A stretch of DNA of 64,000 bases from Arthrobacter sp. H16F315 (GTDB taxonomy: Bacteria > Actinomycetota > Actinomycetes > Actinomycetales > Micrococcaceae), in NCBI RefSeq assembly GCF_024124825.1, contig NZ_JAMXSS010000002.1, positions 1,426,001 through 1,490,000 on the forward strand. Reading direction: 5' to 3'. The position numbers and the translations under genes are program-made. Below are positions 37,535-46,814 of this stretch, one piece after another. A model generated the notes under the pieces. It was not told the origin of the DNA and made no database searches. It worked only from the letters and a program-made list of their open reading frames with translations. The stretch's first letter is position 1; every line of letters starts with the position of its first letter.

Positions 37535-38293
37535 CTAGCCCTGGACCTTCTGGAGCTGCTCCATCACATCCGGCGGGATGGCGTAGAGGAAAATGACCGC
37601 GAGCAGGTTCTTCGACGCGTGGACAAAGTAGGAGAACATCACATTTTTGCCGGTCCAGACGTAGACGAATACCAGGACGGCGCCCATCGCGAGATACGGC
37701 ATCAGGACCGGAAGGGCCAGCGCCTCCTGGCCAATGATATGCAGGGCCGCAAACAACACAACGGACAAGCCGGCGCACACCCAGACGTTGACCCTGCGGC
37801 TGAGCTTGCCGATCAGCAGGTGGCGGAAGATGTACTCCTCCACAAACGGACCCACGATCACCAGCAGCGGCACCATCAGCCAGGCCGGCACCTGCTGCAT
37901 CAGCGCCTGCAGGCCCGCCTGGTTGGCGGACGTCTGCGGCGGCCCGGTCACGGCGACGAGAATCGCAGTGAGAATCATCATCGCCACCACGGCGAGAGGG
38001 ACCATCAGCAGGCTGAACCAGGGCCGGGTGGCGAGGACCCTGAGGTCCCGAGCGGCGATGCGCCGGACGGCGGCCAGTGCCAGGATGCCGATCCCGCCGT
38101 AGAAGATCAGGTTCACGGAGTACGACGCCACCGCCGGGTTCGGCGAGAGCCGCAGCATCAGCGGCGCCAGCAGTGAGCCGAACACGGCAAAAAATGCGGC
38201 GACGGCGACGTAGAGGCCGGCCGTGAGGTAGTCGAGCCGCGAGAACCTGTAGAGTTCCGGCCGCGGTGCTGGTGTGCGAAGAGCGGTGCCCAT
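37535..38293 (-). CDS. CPBP family intramembrane glutamic protease
   Basis: 252 residues with about seven membrane helices. The signature motifs are present: FVEEYIFRHLL (catalytic Glu pair and Arg), FAALHI (His) and the later FSYFVHASKN. Members are related to eukaryotic Rce1 and often protect against peptides or process them. The target is unknown. It is divergent from the ABC-F gene. The 149-bp gap downstream contains a TGACAC-CTC-GTGTCA palindrome (37449-37463) of unclear role. Confidence 0.88.
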   Translation of the reverse strand: MGTALRTPAPRPELYRFSRLDYLTAGLYVAVAAFFAVFGSLLAPLMLRLSPNPAVASYSVNLIFYGGIGILALAAVRRIAARDLRVLATRPWFSLLMVPLAVVAMMILTAILVAVTGPPQTSANQAGLQALMQQVPAWLMVPLLVIVGPFVEEYIFRHLLIGKLSRRVNVWVCAGLSVVLFAALHIIGQEALALPVLMPYLAMGAVLVFVYVWTGKNVMFSYFVHASKNLLAVIFLYAIPPDVMEQLQKVQG

Positions 38294-38436
38294 GCCTCCA
38301 GCCTAGCGCCACGGCCTGCCTGCTGACCGAACGGTACTTCCGCCGGCGCCGCAGTAGCTCAGTAACTGCTGACGGTGTCATACTTGACGACTCAAGCCGC
38401 CGCCGGGCTGGCCGTGCACCTACTTGCGAGGACTCC

Positions 38437-40098
38437 TTGAGCGAACATCTCCGCCTTTCGGGCGTATCCCATGGTTACGGGGACCGCCAGCTTTTCGCCG
38501 GCGTCGACATTGCCATCAGCGTCGGTGAACATGTGGCAATCGTCGGCGAAAACGGCGCGGGCAAATCCACGCTGCTCCGGATTTTGGCCGGGCTCGAGGC
38601 CCCGGACGAGGGCACCGCCGTCCGCCAGGGCCGCGTGGGCTACCTGGCCCAAACTCTGGGCCTGCCTGATGCGTTCACCGTGTCCAACGCGATCGATGCC
38701 GCGCTGGAATCCCTCCGCGAAATGGAGGCCGAGCTGGAGCGCCTGGAAGACGGGCTGGCCGGAGCGGAAGCAGATGAACTGGAGCGCTACGGAAACCTGC
38801 AGACCCAGTACCAACTCAGGGAAGGCTATGCCGCGGAATCCCGGGTGGAGGCGGCGCTGGACCGGCTTGGCCTCGGCGGACTGGACCAGACGCGGACCCT
38901 GGGCTCGCTCTCCGGCGGGGAGCAGGAACGCGTGGCGCTGGCCTGCGTGCTGGCCGATCCCGCGGACATCCTCCTCCTGGACGAACCCACAAACCACCTT
39001 GACGCCAGCGGCACGGCCTGGCTGGAGGCGCGGCTGGCCGCGCACCGCGGAACCGTGGTGGTGGTCTCCCACGACCGCGTCCTGTTGCGCAAAGTAGCGT
39101 CAACAGTGATTGAAGTAGATGCCGAACGCCTTACGGTCAACCGGTACGGCAACGGCTATGAAGGCTATCTGCGGGAGAAGGCGGCCGAGCGCCAGCGCTG
39201 GGCGCAGCAGTACCACGGGTGGCTGGACTCGATGGCGGCCGAGCGGCTCCAGGCGGACACCGTCGCGGGGACGATGGGCTACGCCCGCCAGCGCGACAAC
39301 GACAAAATGGGGTTCGACTTCAAAGCCGGCACATGGCAAAAAGCAGCCACCAGTAAGGTCCGCAATGCCCAGGAGCGTCTCCGCCGGCTGGAGGCAAACC
39401 CCATCGACCGTCCGCCGGTGCCCCTTAAACTGGCGACGGAGTTGCGGGCGGACGTTGCGGCGGGTCCCGCCCTTGAAGCGACGGGAGTGACGGTACCGGG
39501 CCGCCTGGAACCAACGGACTTCCGGGTGGAGGCGGGCCAGAAGATCCTTATCACCGGTCCCAATGGCGCCGGCAAGTCCACGCTGCTCGCCGTCCTCGCG
39601 GGCACGCTGGAACCGGCCACCGGCACAGTAGTGCGGCACGGCCGGATCGGATACCTGCAGCAGGAACTGGAGCTCCCGCAGCGCCCGGGGCTGCGTCTCT
39701 TGCCGGCTTTCGCCGCGGGCCTGGGCGGCAACATCGATGAGCACGCCGAGGCGCTGCTGCGGCTCGGGCTCTTCCGCACCAGCGAATTCCACGTTCCGGT
39801 GGGGAGTCTTTCCGCAGGGCAACAACGCCGACTGGCGCTTGCCCGTCTGCTCCTGGGCGGGTTCGGGACGATGCTGGTGGATGAGCCCTCCAACCATCTG
39901 GCGCCCGTGCTGGTGGAACAGCTCGAAGCGGCACTTTCGGACTTCGCCGGGACGCTGGTCCTGGTCAGCCACGACCGCGCCCTGGGGGAGTGGTTCACCA
40001 CGTGCTCCGGTCACGGCAGCACCGGGCAAGGGGCCGGGCGCGTCGCCGGGGCCGGAAACTGGCTCCGGTACGGGATGCGGGACGGCGCCCTGGTCTGA
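38437..40098 (+). CDS. ABC-F family ATPase (ribosome-associated, possible antibiotic resistance type)
   Basis: About 553 residues from TTG 38437 (SEHLRLSGVSHGYG). Two ATPase domains without membrane segments: Walker A VGENGAGKST and ITGPNGAGKST, signature LSGGEQERVALA and LSAGQQRRLALA, Walker B ILLLDEPTNHLD and MLVDEPSNHLAP. The linker between them is the P-site arm that enters the ribosome in this family. Members rescue translation or protect against ribosome-binding antibiotics. Sequence after the last SHDRALGEWF is atypical, so the C-terminus may be disturbed. Confidence 0.88.
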   Translation: MSEHLRLSGVSHGYGDRQLFAGVDIAISVGEHVAIVGENGAGKSTLLRILAGLEAPDEGTAVRQGRVGYLAQTLGLPDAFTVSNAIDAALESLREMEAELERLEDGLAGAEADELERYGNLQTQYQLREGYAAESRVEAALDRLGLGGLDQTRTLGSLSGGEQERVALACVLADPADILLLDEPTNHLDASGTAWLEARLAAHRGTVVVVSHDRVLLRKVASTVIEVDAERLTVNRYGNGYEGYLREKAAERQRWAQQYHGWLDSMAAERLQADTVAGTMGYARQRDNDKMGFDFKAGTWQKAATSKVRNAQERLRRLEANPIDRPPVPLKLATELRADVAAGPALEATGVTVPGRLEPTDFRVEAGQKILITGPNGAGKSTLLAVLAGTLEPATGTVVRHGRIGYLQQELELPQRPGLRLLPAFAAGLGGNIDEHAEALLRLGLFRTSEFHVPVGSLSAGQQRRLALARLLLGGFGTMLVDEPSNHLAPVLVEQLEAALSDFAGTLVLVSHDRALGEWFTTCSGHGSTGQGAGRVAGAGNWLRYGMRDGALV

Positions 40099-40227
40099 TG
40101 GACGGATCTTGGGGATTCAGCGATGAATATTCGAAGATTATTCGGTATTTCGGCAAAAATTATGTCGATAATTAGCATAAGTGCCTGCCCGGTGTTGCCC
40201 CCGTCACGGTTTGGTCTCAAATGCCAG

Positions 40228-40312
40228 TAGAATAGACGAGCCGCGCGAGCTTGGACCTTGTGAGGTTCGGTACACGTCTTGGCCCCTGTTGGGGGTCGGG
40301 GCCCGTTTTTTT
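40228..40312 (+). promoter_or_regulatory. Permease leader with intrinsic terminator (attenuator or riboswitch candidate)
   Basis: A TAGAAT box (40228-40233) begins a possible leader. AGACG near 40235 can pair with CGTCT near 40275, and ACCT-TGTG-AGGT lies inside. GGCCCC (40281-40286) then pairs with GGGGCC (40298-40303), followed by TTTTTTT (40306-40312). A terminator this strong, about 60 bases before the permease start and far from any upstream gene end, points to conditional termination. I recognise no known riboswitch class. Confidence 0.55.
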
Positions 40313-40370
40313 GTGTAGGCGAACCCACTGTCCCTATCCCGGCCTTACAACGAACTGCAAGGAAACAGCT

Positions 40371-41833
40371 GTGCCATTAACTACCCCCACAGAACTTAAG
40401 AACCCCGAGGCGCAATCCGCCGTCGTCGACTCAACTCTCAGCGCCGAGGGCTACAAGAAGTCGCTCAGCGGCCGCCAGGTCACCATGATCGCGATGGGCG
40501 GCGCCATTGGCGTCGGACTCTTTATGGGCGCCGGCGGGCGCCTGGCCTCCACCGGTCCGTCGCTCATTTTCTCCTACGCCTTGGCCGGCGTCATCGCGTA
40601 CCTGCTGATGCGCGCCCTGGGCGAGCTGATCATGTACCGCCAGACGTCAGGCTCCTTCGTCAGCTATGCCGGTGAAATGTTCGGCAAAAAGGGCGCTTAT
40701 GTGTCCGGCTGGATGTACTTCATCAACTGGGCCATGACCGGCATTGCCGAGCTCATCGCCATCGGACTGTACTTCCAGTTCTTCTTCCCGAACGTGCCGG
40801 TTGAACTGTCCGCCATCGCAGCGCTGTTGCTGCTCGTCGGCGTCAACCTCCTGAGTGTCAAGGCGTTCGGCGAATTCGAATTCTGGGCCTCCGTCCTCAA
40901 GGTCGGTGCGATCCTCATCTTCCTGGCCGTCGGTACTTTTATGGTGATCACCAACGCCCAGGTGGGCGACGGCAACGCCTCGGTCAGCAACCTGTTCGCC
41001 GCTGAGGGGGGGGCATGTTCCCCAAGGGCGGGCTCGTGATGATCCTGGTGCTGAACGCGGTGATCTTCGCCTACAACGGCATTGAGCTCGTTGGCATCAC
41101 CGCCGGTGAAATGCAGGATCCGGCCAAAGAAGTGCCCAAGGCCATCCGCGCTGTTGTCTTCCGGATCGTGGTGTTCTACGTCGGTTCCGTGACACTGCTG
41201 GCCATGCTGCTGCCGTCGGACCAGTACGTTGCCGGCACCTCGCCGTTTGTGACCGTGTTCGGCCAGATGGGCCTCGGCTGGATGGGCGATGTGATGAACA
41301 TGATTGTCATCACCGCCGCCCTGTCCTCGTGCAACTCGGGCCTGTACTCGATCGGCCGGATTTTCCGGACCATGGCCAACAACGGGCATGCGCCGCAGTG
41401 GCTGACCAGGATGTCCAAGAGCCACGTGCCGTACGCCGCCATCCTGGCCATCGGCGGCGTTTACCTCGTCGGGATTCTGCTGAATATCTGGCTCGGCGGC
41501 TCGTATGCCTTTGACCTGGCGCTGAACTCGGCCTCGGTCGGTGTGATCTTCACCTGGGCTGCCATCTTCGCCAGCCAGATCGCGCTGCGAAAAACCAAGG
41601 GCAAGGTCTCCTCCCTGCCGGCGCCCGGCGGAGTCTGGGCCAGCTGGGCAGGCTTGATTGCCCTGCTGCTTATCACGGTGCTGATCGGCTTCGACACCAT
41701 GACCAGCAAGGGCGGCGAAGTCTTCCACCTTGGTCTCTGGACATTGGCGACCATCCCGTTCTTCGCGCTCCTGCTGTGGCTCGGCTGGCAGAAAGTCAAG
41801 GACAACGAACCCAAGAACGCGCTCTTCAACTAG
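40371..41833 (+). CDS. Amino acid permease, APC/AAT family (apparent frameshift)
   Basis: About 488 residues with twelve membrane helices. The AAT signature GGAIGVGLFMGAGGRLASTG follows a cytoplasmic N-terminus, then EFEFWASVLKVGAI and ELVGITAGEMQDPAKEVPKA. The relatives are proton-coupled permeases for asparagine, GABA, D-serine/alanine and similar; the substrate is not defined. The frame breaks at the eight G at 41006-41013; nine G give AEGGGMFPKGGL. GTG 40371 with AAGGAA upstream is the start. Confidence 0.88.
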
Positions 41834-41854
41834 CCTTTCGGGCAAGTGCGCAGG

Positions 41855-41888
41855 CGACGGCGGTCCTCCGGTGAGGGGGCCGCCGTCG
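41855..41888 (+). terminator. Hairpin after the permease gene
   Basis: CGACGGCGG (41855-41863) pairs with CCGCCGTCG (41880-41888), followed by TTCGTTT. It lies about 20 bases after the permease stop. Confidence 0.6.
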
Positions 41889-41944
41889 TTCGTTTAAGCT
41901 GCGGCGGCGCGAGTGGCGCCAGAGCCTTGGGCCGGCACAAAAAA

Positions 41945-41983
41945 GCGGCGGTGGACATCCCCCAAAGGAATGTCCACCGCCGC
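41945..41983. terminator. Bidirectional terminator between permease and csbD genes
   Basis: A perfect 14-bp stem, GCGGCGGTGGACAT (41945-41958) with ATGTCCACCGCCGC (41970-41983), is flanked by A-rich sequence on the left and CCTTTT on the right, so it can stop transcription from both sides. The csbD stop lies 13 bases to the right. Confidence 0.88.
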
Positions 41984-41995
41984 CTTTTGTACGGA

Positions 41996-42172
41996 CTAAT
42001 CCTTCTTGAAGGCGTCCTTGACGTTTTCGCCGACCTTCTTTGCGTCGGCTGCGACCTGGTCCTTCTGGCCCTCGGCACGCATTTCGTCGTTGTTGGTGGC
42101 GTTGCCCGCAGCTTCCTTGGCCTTGCCGCCGAGGTGCTGTGCTTCGTTCTGAACCTTGTCGCCGATACCCAT
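41996..42172 (-). CDS. CsbD family stress protein
   Basis: 58 residues from ATG 42172: MGIGDKVQNEAQHLGGKAKE, then NNDEMRAEGQKDQ and the closing KVGENVKDAFKKD. The charged helical repeats match CsbD, a small protein induced by general stress in many bacteria, with unknown mechanism. GAGAGGTGG is upstream. The frame is open further upstream but those codons are not family-like. Confidence 0.88.
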   Translation of the reverse strand: MGIGDKVQNEAQHLGGKAKEAAGNATNNDEMRAEGQKDQVAADAKKVGENVKDAFKKD

Positions 42173-42306
42173 GGTGTAAACCACCTCTCGTTTCCGGTTG
42201 AAATACAACGTCTCCCCAGCATAACACAAAGCATGCTTAGTAATTCAAGGGCCCGGCCGCGAACGAGGGATGAAATGCGCACCGGAGCCGGGCTAGGCTC
42301 GATGCC

Positions 42307-42765
42307 ATGGACCACACAACCAGCCTGACCCAGCATGTCAACGCATCGACGGACAAGGTATGGGCCGTCATTTCCGACATCCCCGGTTCGGCCGCGACAC
42401 TTTCCGGCATCACCTCGATCCAGATGCTCTCGCAAGGCCCCTACGGCGAGGGGACGCGCTGGAAAGAAACCCGCACCATGATGGGGCGGGCGGAAACTGT
42501 GGAAATGTGGGTGGCCCGGGCCGATCCGCCCCGGAGTACAACGGTGAAGGCCGTGCAGGGACCGACGGACTACACCACACGCTTTACGCTTGCCGAGCGC
42601 GACGGGGGCACGGAGCTGACGCTGACGTTTAGCGCCGATGTGCTGAACCCTTCCCGGATGACCGGGCTGCTAATGGCACTTTTTGGAAGGCTGGGAATGC
42701 GCATCACCCGAAAGGCGCTCGCCAAGGACCTGGCAGAAATCGCGGCCAAGGCCGAGTCGCTCTGA
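42307..42765 (+). CDS. SRPBCC (START-like) family protein
   Basis: 152 residues with the helix-grip fold: VNASTDKVWAVISDIPG at the start, the central GTRWKETRTM and TRFTLAERDGGTELTLTF, and a long C-terminal helix ending AKDLAEIAAKAESL. The ligand is unknown. TAGGCT (42294-42299) lies seven bases before the ATG, compatible with leaderless translation. The TGA overlaps the ATG of the next gene by one base, so they are coupled. Confidence 0.83.
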   Translation: MDHTTSLTQHVNASTDKVWAVISDIPGSAATLSGITSIQMLSQGPYGEGTRWKETRTMMGRAETVEMWVARADPPRSTTVKAVQGPTDYTTRFTLAERDGGTELTLTFSADVLNPSRMTGLLMALFGRLGMRITRKALAKDLAEIAAKAESL

Positions 42766-43442
42766 TGGGGCGCAGCACGGGAACGCCCCCGCCGCCCAAG
42801 GTGACGGCGCCGCGGCTCAGCCCGGTCCGGCTGACGGACCTCAGGGACGACCCGTCGCCGGCACTGCGTTCCGGTGAGCGCTACGACGGCGTCCGGTACG
42901 GCAAGTTATCCGCCGACAGCTTGGAACTCGGCGGCACCGACTTTGCCGAGTGCGACTTCCGCGGCGTTTCGTTCAACGAGACCCAGCTGCGGGGCGCCTC
43001 TTTCCGGGATTGCATCCTGGCCGAGGTGTACGCCCCGGTATTTATTGCGGCCCGAAGCACCTTGCGCGACGTCGAGATCGGCAACCCGCGCTGGGGTTCA
43101 GCGGAACTGTACGAGAGCGGCTGGCAGTCAGTACGGATCGACGGCGGCAAACTCGATTATCTGAACCTCCGTGGTTCCAAGCTCACGGACGTGCAGATCA
43201 GCGACTGCATCATCAACGAGCTGGACCTGGGTTCCTGCCTGGTGACGCGGGTAGCCCTGAAGAACTGCACCATCGGCACCCTCGACCTTGCCGGCGCCAG
43301 GCTGAAGGACTTTGACATCCGGGGCACGGACTTCCGCGCCATCGCCGGACTCGAAAGCCTCGCCGGCCTTGTGATCGACGACTACCAGCTGGGCCTGCTG
43401 GCGCCACTAATGGCCAGTCACCTCGGCGTCGTCGTCGCGTAA
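42765..43442 (+). CDS. Pentapeptide-repeat protein
   Basis: 225 residues. After a Pro-rich start, repeats of the A(D/N)LxX type build a right-handed quadrilateral helix: LGGTDFAECDFRGVSF, LRGASFRDCIL, LNLRGSKLTDVQISDC and LDLAGARLKDFDIRG. Relatives include Qnr/MfpA gyrase-protecting proteins, but most have no known role, and I see no MfpA-specific feature. Translationally coupled to the SRPBCC gene. Confidence 0.85.
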   Translation: MGRSTGTPPPPKVTAPRLSPVRLTDLRDDPSPALRSGERYDGVRYGKLSADSLELGGTDFAECDFRGVSFNETQLRGASFRDCILAEVYAPVFIAARSTLRDVEIGNPRWGSAELYESGWQSVRIDGGKLDYLNLRGSKLTDVQISDCIINELDLGSCLVTRVALKNCTIGTLDLAGARLKDFDIRGTDFRAIAGLESLAGLVIDDYQLGLLAPLMASHLGVVVA

Positions 43443-43487
43443 TCCAGCCCGGCCCCGATTGACCCCTTGCGGTGCCGTGTAATCTTT

Positions 43488-43509
43488 ATAGAACGAACGG
43501 TCGGTAAAT
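43488..43509. promoter_or_regulatory. TetR/PaaR-type operator before the thiolase gene
   Basis: AACGAACGGTCGGT (43492-43505) fits the actinobacterial PaaR consensus core ACCGNNCGNNCGGT with one difference, and flanking bases extend the palindrome. It lies about 90 bp before the thiolase ATG. The same pattern recurs at 51891. Confidence 0.65.
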
Positions 43510-43596
43510 TGGCGCGCTAGCGGTCCGAACCTGGTTCCGCCGCCGATGAGAGTTCTTTTCGATGACAGTGCTGTTTATCGCGTGAAGGGTGTACCC

Positions 43597-44826
43597 ATGG
43601 CATCAGCAGTTGCAGGACCTCAGGCATTTCTCGTAGGCGGTGCCCGCACCGCTGTGGGCCGGTATGGCGGAGCACTCTCCGCGGTCCGCCCCGATGACCT
43701 GGCCGCCTTGGTGATCCGCGAGGCCGTCGCCCGGGCCGGGCTGGACCCGGAGGCCATCGATGAGGTCATCCTTGGCAACGCCAACGGCGCCGGCGAGGAA
43801 AACCGCAACGTCGCCCGGATGGCCACCATCCTGGCCGGACTGCCGCTGCACATCCCCGGCATCACCGTGAACCGGCTCTGCGCCTCGGGCCTCAGCGCCA
43901 TCATTATGGCCAGCCAGATGATCAAGTCCGGAGCAGCGGACATCGTGATCGCCGGCGGCGTCGAATCCATGAGCCGCGCCCCCTGGGTCCAGGAGAAGCC
44001 CCAGGCCGCCTTCGCGAAACCGGGGCAGATCTTTGATACGTCCATCGGATGGCGCTTCGTCAACCCGCTCTTCCAGCAGGGCGAACTTTCCCGGGACGGG
44101 AAGATGACCTACTCCATGCCGGAAACGGCGGAAGAAGTCGCCCGCGTGGACGGGATCACCCGCGAGGACGCCGACGCCTTCGCCGTCCGCTCCCATGAAC
44201 GCTCCCTCGCGGCCATCGCCGCGGGCCGCTTCGCCGACGAGATTGTCCCGGTAACGATCACGACGCGCAAGGGAGAAACCGTTGTCGACACCGACGAGGG
44301 GCCCCGGGCCGGCACCACAATGGACGTTCTCGCGGGCCTTCGCCCCGTCGTCGCCGGCGGTTCGGTAGTCACAGCCGGAAACTCCTCCACCCTGAACGAC
44401 GGCGCCTCCGCCATCATCGTCGCGTCCGAAGCAGCCATCAAGAGGCTTGGACTGACGCCTCGGGCCCGGATCATCGACGGCGCCTCCGCCGGCTGCGAAC
44501 CGGAAATTATGGGAATCGGCCCGGTTCCGGCGACCCGTAAAGTGCTGGCGCGGACCGGCCTCAGCGTCGGCGACCTCGGCGCCGTCGAACTCAACGAAGC
44601 CTTCGCCACCCAGTCGCTTGCGACCATGCGACGGCTCGGCCTGGACCCCGAGATCGTAAACCGCGACGGCGGCGCGATCTCGCTCGGGCACCCGCTGGGT
44701 TCCTCCGGTTCACGGCTCGCCATCACCTTGCTGGGGCGGATGGAACGTGAGGACGCCAGGATCGGTCTCGCCACGATGTGTATCGGCGTGGGCCAGGGCA
44801 CCGCGATGTTGCTGGAGCGGGTCTAG
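43597..44826 (+). CDS. Acetyl-CoA acyltransferase, beta-ketoadipyl-CoA thiolase type
   Basis: 409 residues from ATG 43597. Thiolase landmarks: acylated cysteine in NRLCASGLSAIIMASQMI, GGVESMSRAPWV, NEAFATQSLATMRRLGLDP, the His-containing ISLGHPLGSSGSRLAIT, and the second cysteine in TMCIGVGQGTAML. With the adjacent hydratase, dehydrogenase and paa genes it probably cleaves 3-oxoadipyl-CoA in phenylacetate breakdown (paaJ/pcaF role). The in-frame extension to 43546 lacks family similarity. The stop overlaps the next start. Confidence 0.9.
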   Translation: MASAVAGPQAFLVGGARTAVGRYGGALSAVRPDDLAALVIREAVARAGLDPEAIDEVILGNANGAGEENRNVARMATILAGLPLHIPGITVNRLCASGLSAIIMASQMIKSGAADIVIAGGVESMSRAPWVQEKPQAAFAKPGQIFDTSIGWRFVNPLFQQGELSRDGKMTYSMPETAEEVARVDGITREDADAFAVRSHERSLAAIAAGRFADEIVPVTITTRKGETVVDTDEGPRAGTTMDVLAGLRPVVAGGSVVTAGNSSTLNDGASAIIVASEAAIKRLGLTPRARIIDGASAGCEPEIMGIGPVPATRKVLARTGLSVGDLGAVELNEAFATQSLATMRRLGLDPEIVNRDGGAISLGHPLGSSGSRLAITLLGRMEREDARIGLATMCIGVGQGTAMLLERV

Positions 44827-45653
44827 TGCCGGCCGCCGCGACGGGCCTCGACCCGCGTGATTTCAGCACGCTGCTGATCGACGAACGCGAAGACCGGCTG
44901 GTGGTGCTCCTCAACCGGCCCGAGGTCCGCAACGCCATCGACCAGCAGATGGTCGATGAGCTGCACGCTGTCTGCGCCGCGCTGGAACGGGCGCCGAAGA
45001 TGCTCATCATCGCCGGTACCGAAGGTGTCTTCGCCTCGGGGGCGGACATCGGCCAGCTGCGCGAACGCCGCCGCGACGACGCGCTCCAAGGCATCAACTC
45101 CACCATCTTCGTGCGTATAGCCAAACTTCCAATGCCCGTCATTGCAGCCCTGGACGGCTTTTGCCTGGGTGGCGGCGCCGAGCTGGCGTACGCCGCGGAC
45201 TTCCGGATCGGCACCCCGTCCGTGCGGATCGGCAACCCGGAGACGGGCCTGGGCATCCTCGCGGCAGCCGGCGCGAGCTGGCGCCTGAAGGAGCTGGTGG
45301 GGGAACCGGTGGCCAAGGAAATGCTGCTGGCCGGCACGGTGCTACGCGCCGAGCGGGCCCTTGCCGTCAACCTCATGACCGAGATCCACGAGGCTTCCGG
45401 GCTGATGGCGGCCGCCCATGCCCTGGCCGACAGGATCGCGGGCCAGGATCCCCTCGCGGTCCGGATCACCAAATCGGTGTTCCACGCGCCGGCTGAGGCC
45501 CACCCGCTGATCGACCAGCTGGCGCAGGGCATCCTTTTTGAATCGCAGGCCAAGTTCGACCGTATGCAGGCATTTCTGGACAAAAAGTCAGCGAAGAAGC
45601 CTGCACAGCAAGACGCCAGGATCTCCGCGCAGGAAAACCGGAAGAAGAATTGA
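44826..45653 (+). CDS. Enoyl-CoA hydratase/isomerase, PaaF/PaaG-like
   Basis: 275 residues from GTG 44826, one base into the thiolase stop. The crotonase fold shows VVLLNRPEVRNAIDQQMVDE, the oxyanion hole EGVFASGADIGQLRERR and the core LDGFCLGGGAELAYAADFRI with NPETGLGILAAAGA. The C-terminus ends in a basic tail (KKSAKKPAQQDARISAQENR). In this operon it would hydrate 2,3-dehydroadipyl-CoA or isomerise the ring epoxide; which is not decided. Confidence 0.88.
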   Translation: MPAAATGLDPRDFSTLLIDEREDRLVVLLNRPEVRNAIDQQMVDELHAVCAALERAPKMLIIAGTEGVFASGADIGQLRERRRDDALQGINSTIFVRIAKLPMPVIAALDGFCLGGGAELAYAADFRIGTPSVRIGNPETGLGILAAAGASWRLKELVGEPVAKEMLLAGTVLRAERALAVNLMTEIHEASGLMAAAHALADRIAGQDPLAVRITKSVFHAPAEAHPLIDQLAQGILFESQAKFDRMQAFLDKKSAKKPAQQDARISAQENRKKN

Positions 45654-45655
45654 CG

Positions 45656-46544
45656 ATGAACAACTCCGCACACTCCGCTAATCTTCCCGACGGCGCCCTG
45701 CCAGACTTCGTCGGGGTGCTGGGCGGCGGCCGGATGGGCGCCGGGATCGCACACGCCTTCCTGGTTAACGGCGCCAACGTCCTCGTCGTCGAGCGCGACG
45801 AGGAGTCCGCCGAGGCTGCCCGCGAACGGGTGGAATCAGCAGCGGCCAAGAGCATCGAGCGTGGCGCCACCGACGGGAACCTGGACGAGATGGTCTCGCG
45901 GCTCGCGGTGACGGTGGACTACAACGACTTCAAGGACCGCCAGCTGGTCATCGAGGCCGTCCCCGAGGACTGGGACCTCAAGGTCACCGCCCTGCGGGGG
46001 ATTGAGGCCCGGCTCGGTGCCGACGCCTATCTCGCCTCGAACACGTCGTCGCTGTCCGTCAACGGCTTGGCCCGTGAGCTGAAGCGTCCGCAGAACTTCC
46101 TCGGCCTGCACTTCTTTAATCCCGTGCCGGCCTCGACCCTGATCGAGGTGGTGCTCGGCAAGCACACCTCAAGCCAGCTGACCCAGGCGGCCCGCGGCTG
46201 GGTTGAGGCGCTGGGCAAGACCGCCGTCGTCGTCAACGATGCCCCCGGGTTCGCGTCCTCACGGCTGGGCGTCGCGATTGCCCTCGAGGCGATGCGGATG
46301 GTGGAAGAGAGGAGTGGCATCCGCCGCGGACATCGACAACGCCATGGTCCTGGGCTACAAGCACCCCACCGGACCCTTGCGGACCACTGACATCGTGGGC
46401 CTGGACGTCCGCCTGGGCATCGCCGAATACCTCGCCTCCACGCTCGGGGAGCGCTTCGCCCCGCCGCAGATCCTGCGGGACAAAGTCGCCCGCGGAGAAC
46501 TCGGCCGCAAGTCCGGCAAGGGCTTTTTCAACTGGACCGAGTGA
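45656..46544 (+). CDS. 3-hydroxyacyl-CoA dehydrogenase, PaaH-like (apparent frameshift)
   Basis: About 295 residues. The NAD-binding motif is GVLGGGRMGAGIAHAFLV, the catalytic region NTSSLSVNGLARELKRPQNF and GLHFFNPVPASTLIEVV, then NDAPGFASSRLGVAIALEA. The frame shifts by one extra base around 46308-46312; removing it gives MVEEGVASAADIDNAMVLG and the C-terminal domain to GFFNWTE. It oxidises 3-hydroxyadipyl-CoA before the thiolase step. Three bases separate it from the hydratase. Confidence 0.87.
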
Positions 46545-46553
46545 ACTGAGCAG

Positions 46554-46787
46554 CTAGCCGAGGATCCCCACGATGTAGCCGACGAAGAAAAGCAACACAA
46601 AGAGCACCACCACGGCGATCATAAGGATCCAGAGGTACTGGCCGAACCCCCGGTCCTCGCGCATCCGCGGCCCCTGCGGTCCCACCGAGGTCCCCTCGCC
46701 CGGTGGCGTCTCACCCGGAGGCACACCGCCTCCGGGCTCCAAGCCGGTGAGGTTGTTCTCCAGGGGATCCGGATTCTGGGATGTCAC
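46554..46787 (-). CDS. DUF6480-like small membrane protein
   Basis: 77 residues. A Pro/Gly-rich acidic start ([18 protein letters not shown]) leads to a single membrane helix ([20 protein letters not shown]). This pattern is a recognised small actinobacterial family of unknown function. It is convergent with the dehydrogenase gene, 9 bases apart. Confidence 0.75.
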   Translation of the reverse strand: MTSQNPDPLENNLTGLEPGGGVPPGETPPGEGTSVGPQGPRMREDRGFGQYLWILMIAVVVLFVLLFFVGYIVGILG

Positions 46788-46814
46788 GGTGTGCTCCTGT
46801 TACAGCTCGGGCCG

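Noticed and set aside
40240..40312. tRNA gene in the permease leader
   Set aside because: The GGTTCGG word recalls a T-loop, but no acceptor stem or anticodon arm can be formed, and the segment ends in a terminator.
42765..43442. MfpA/Qnr-type quinolone resistance
   Set aside because: Pentapeptide repeats are present, but the length and repeat pattern are not specific and the gene is coupled to an SRPBCC protein.
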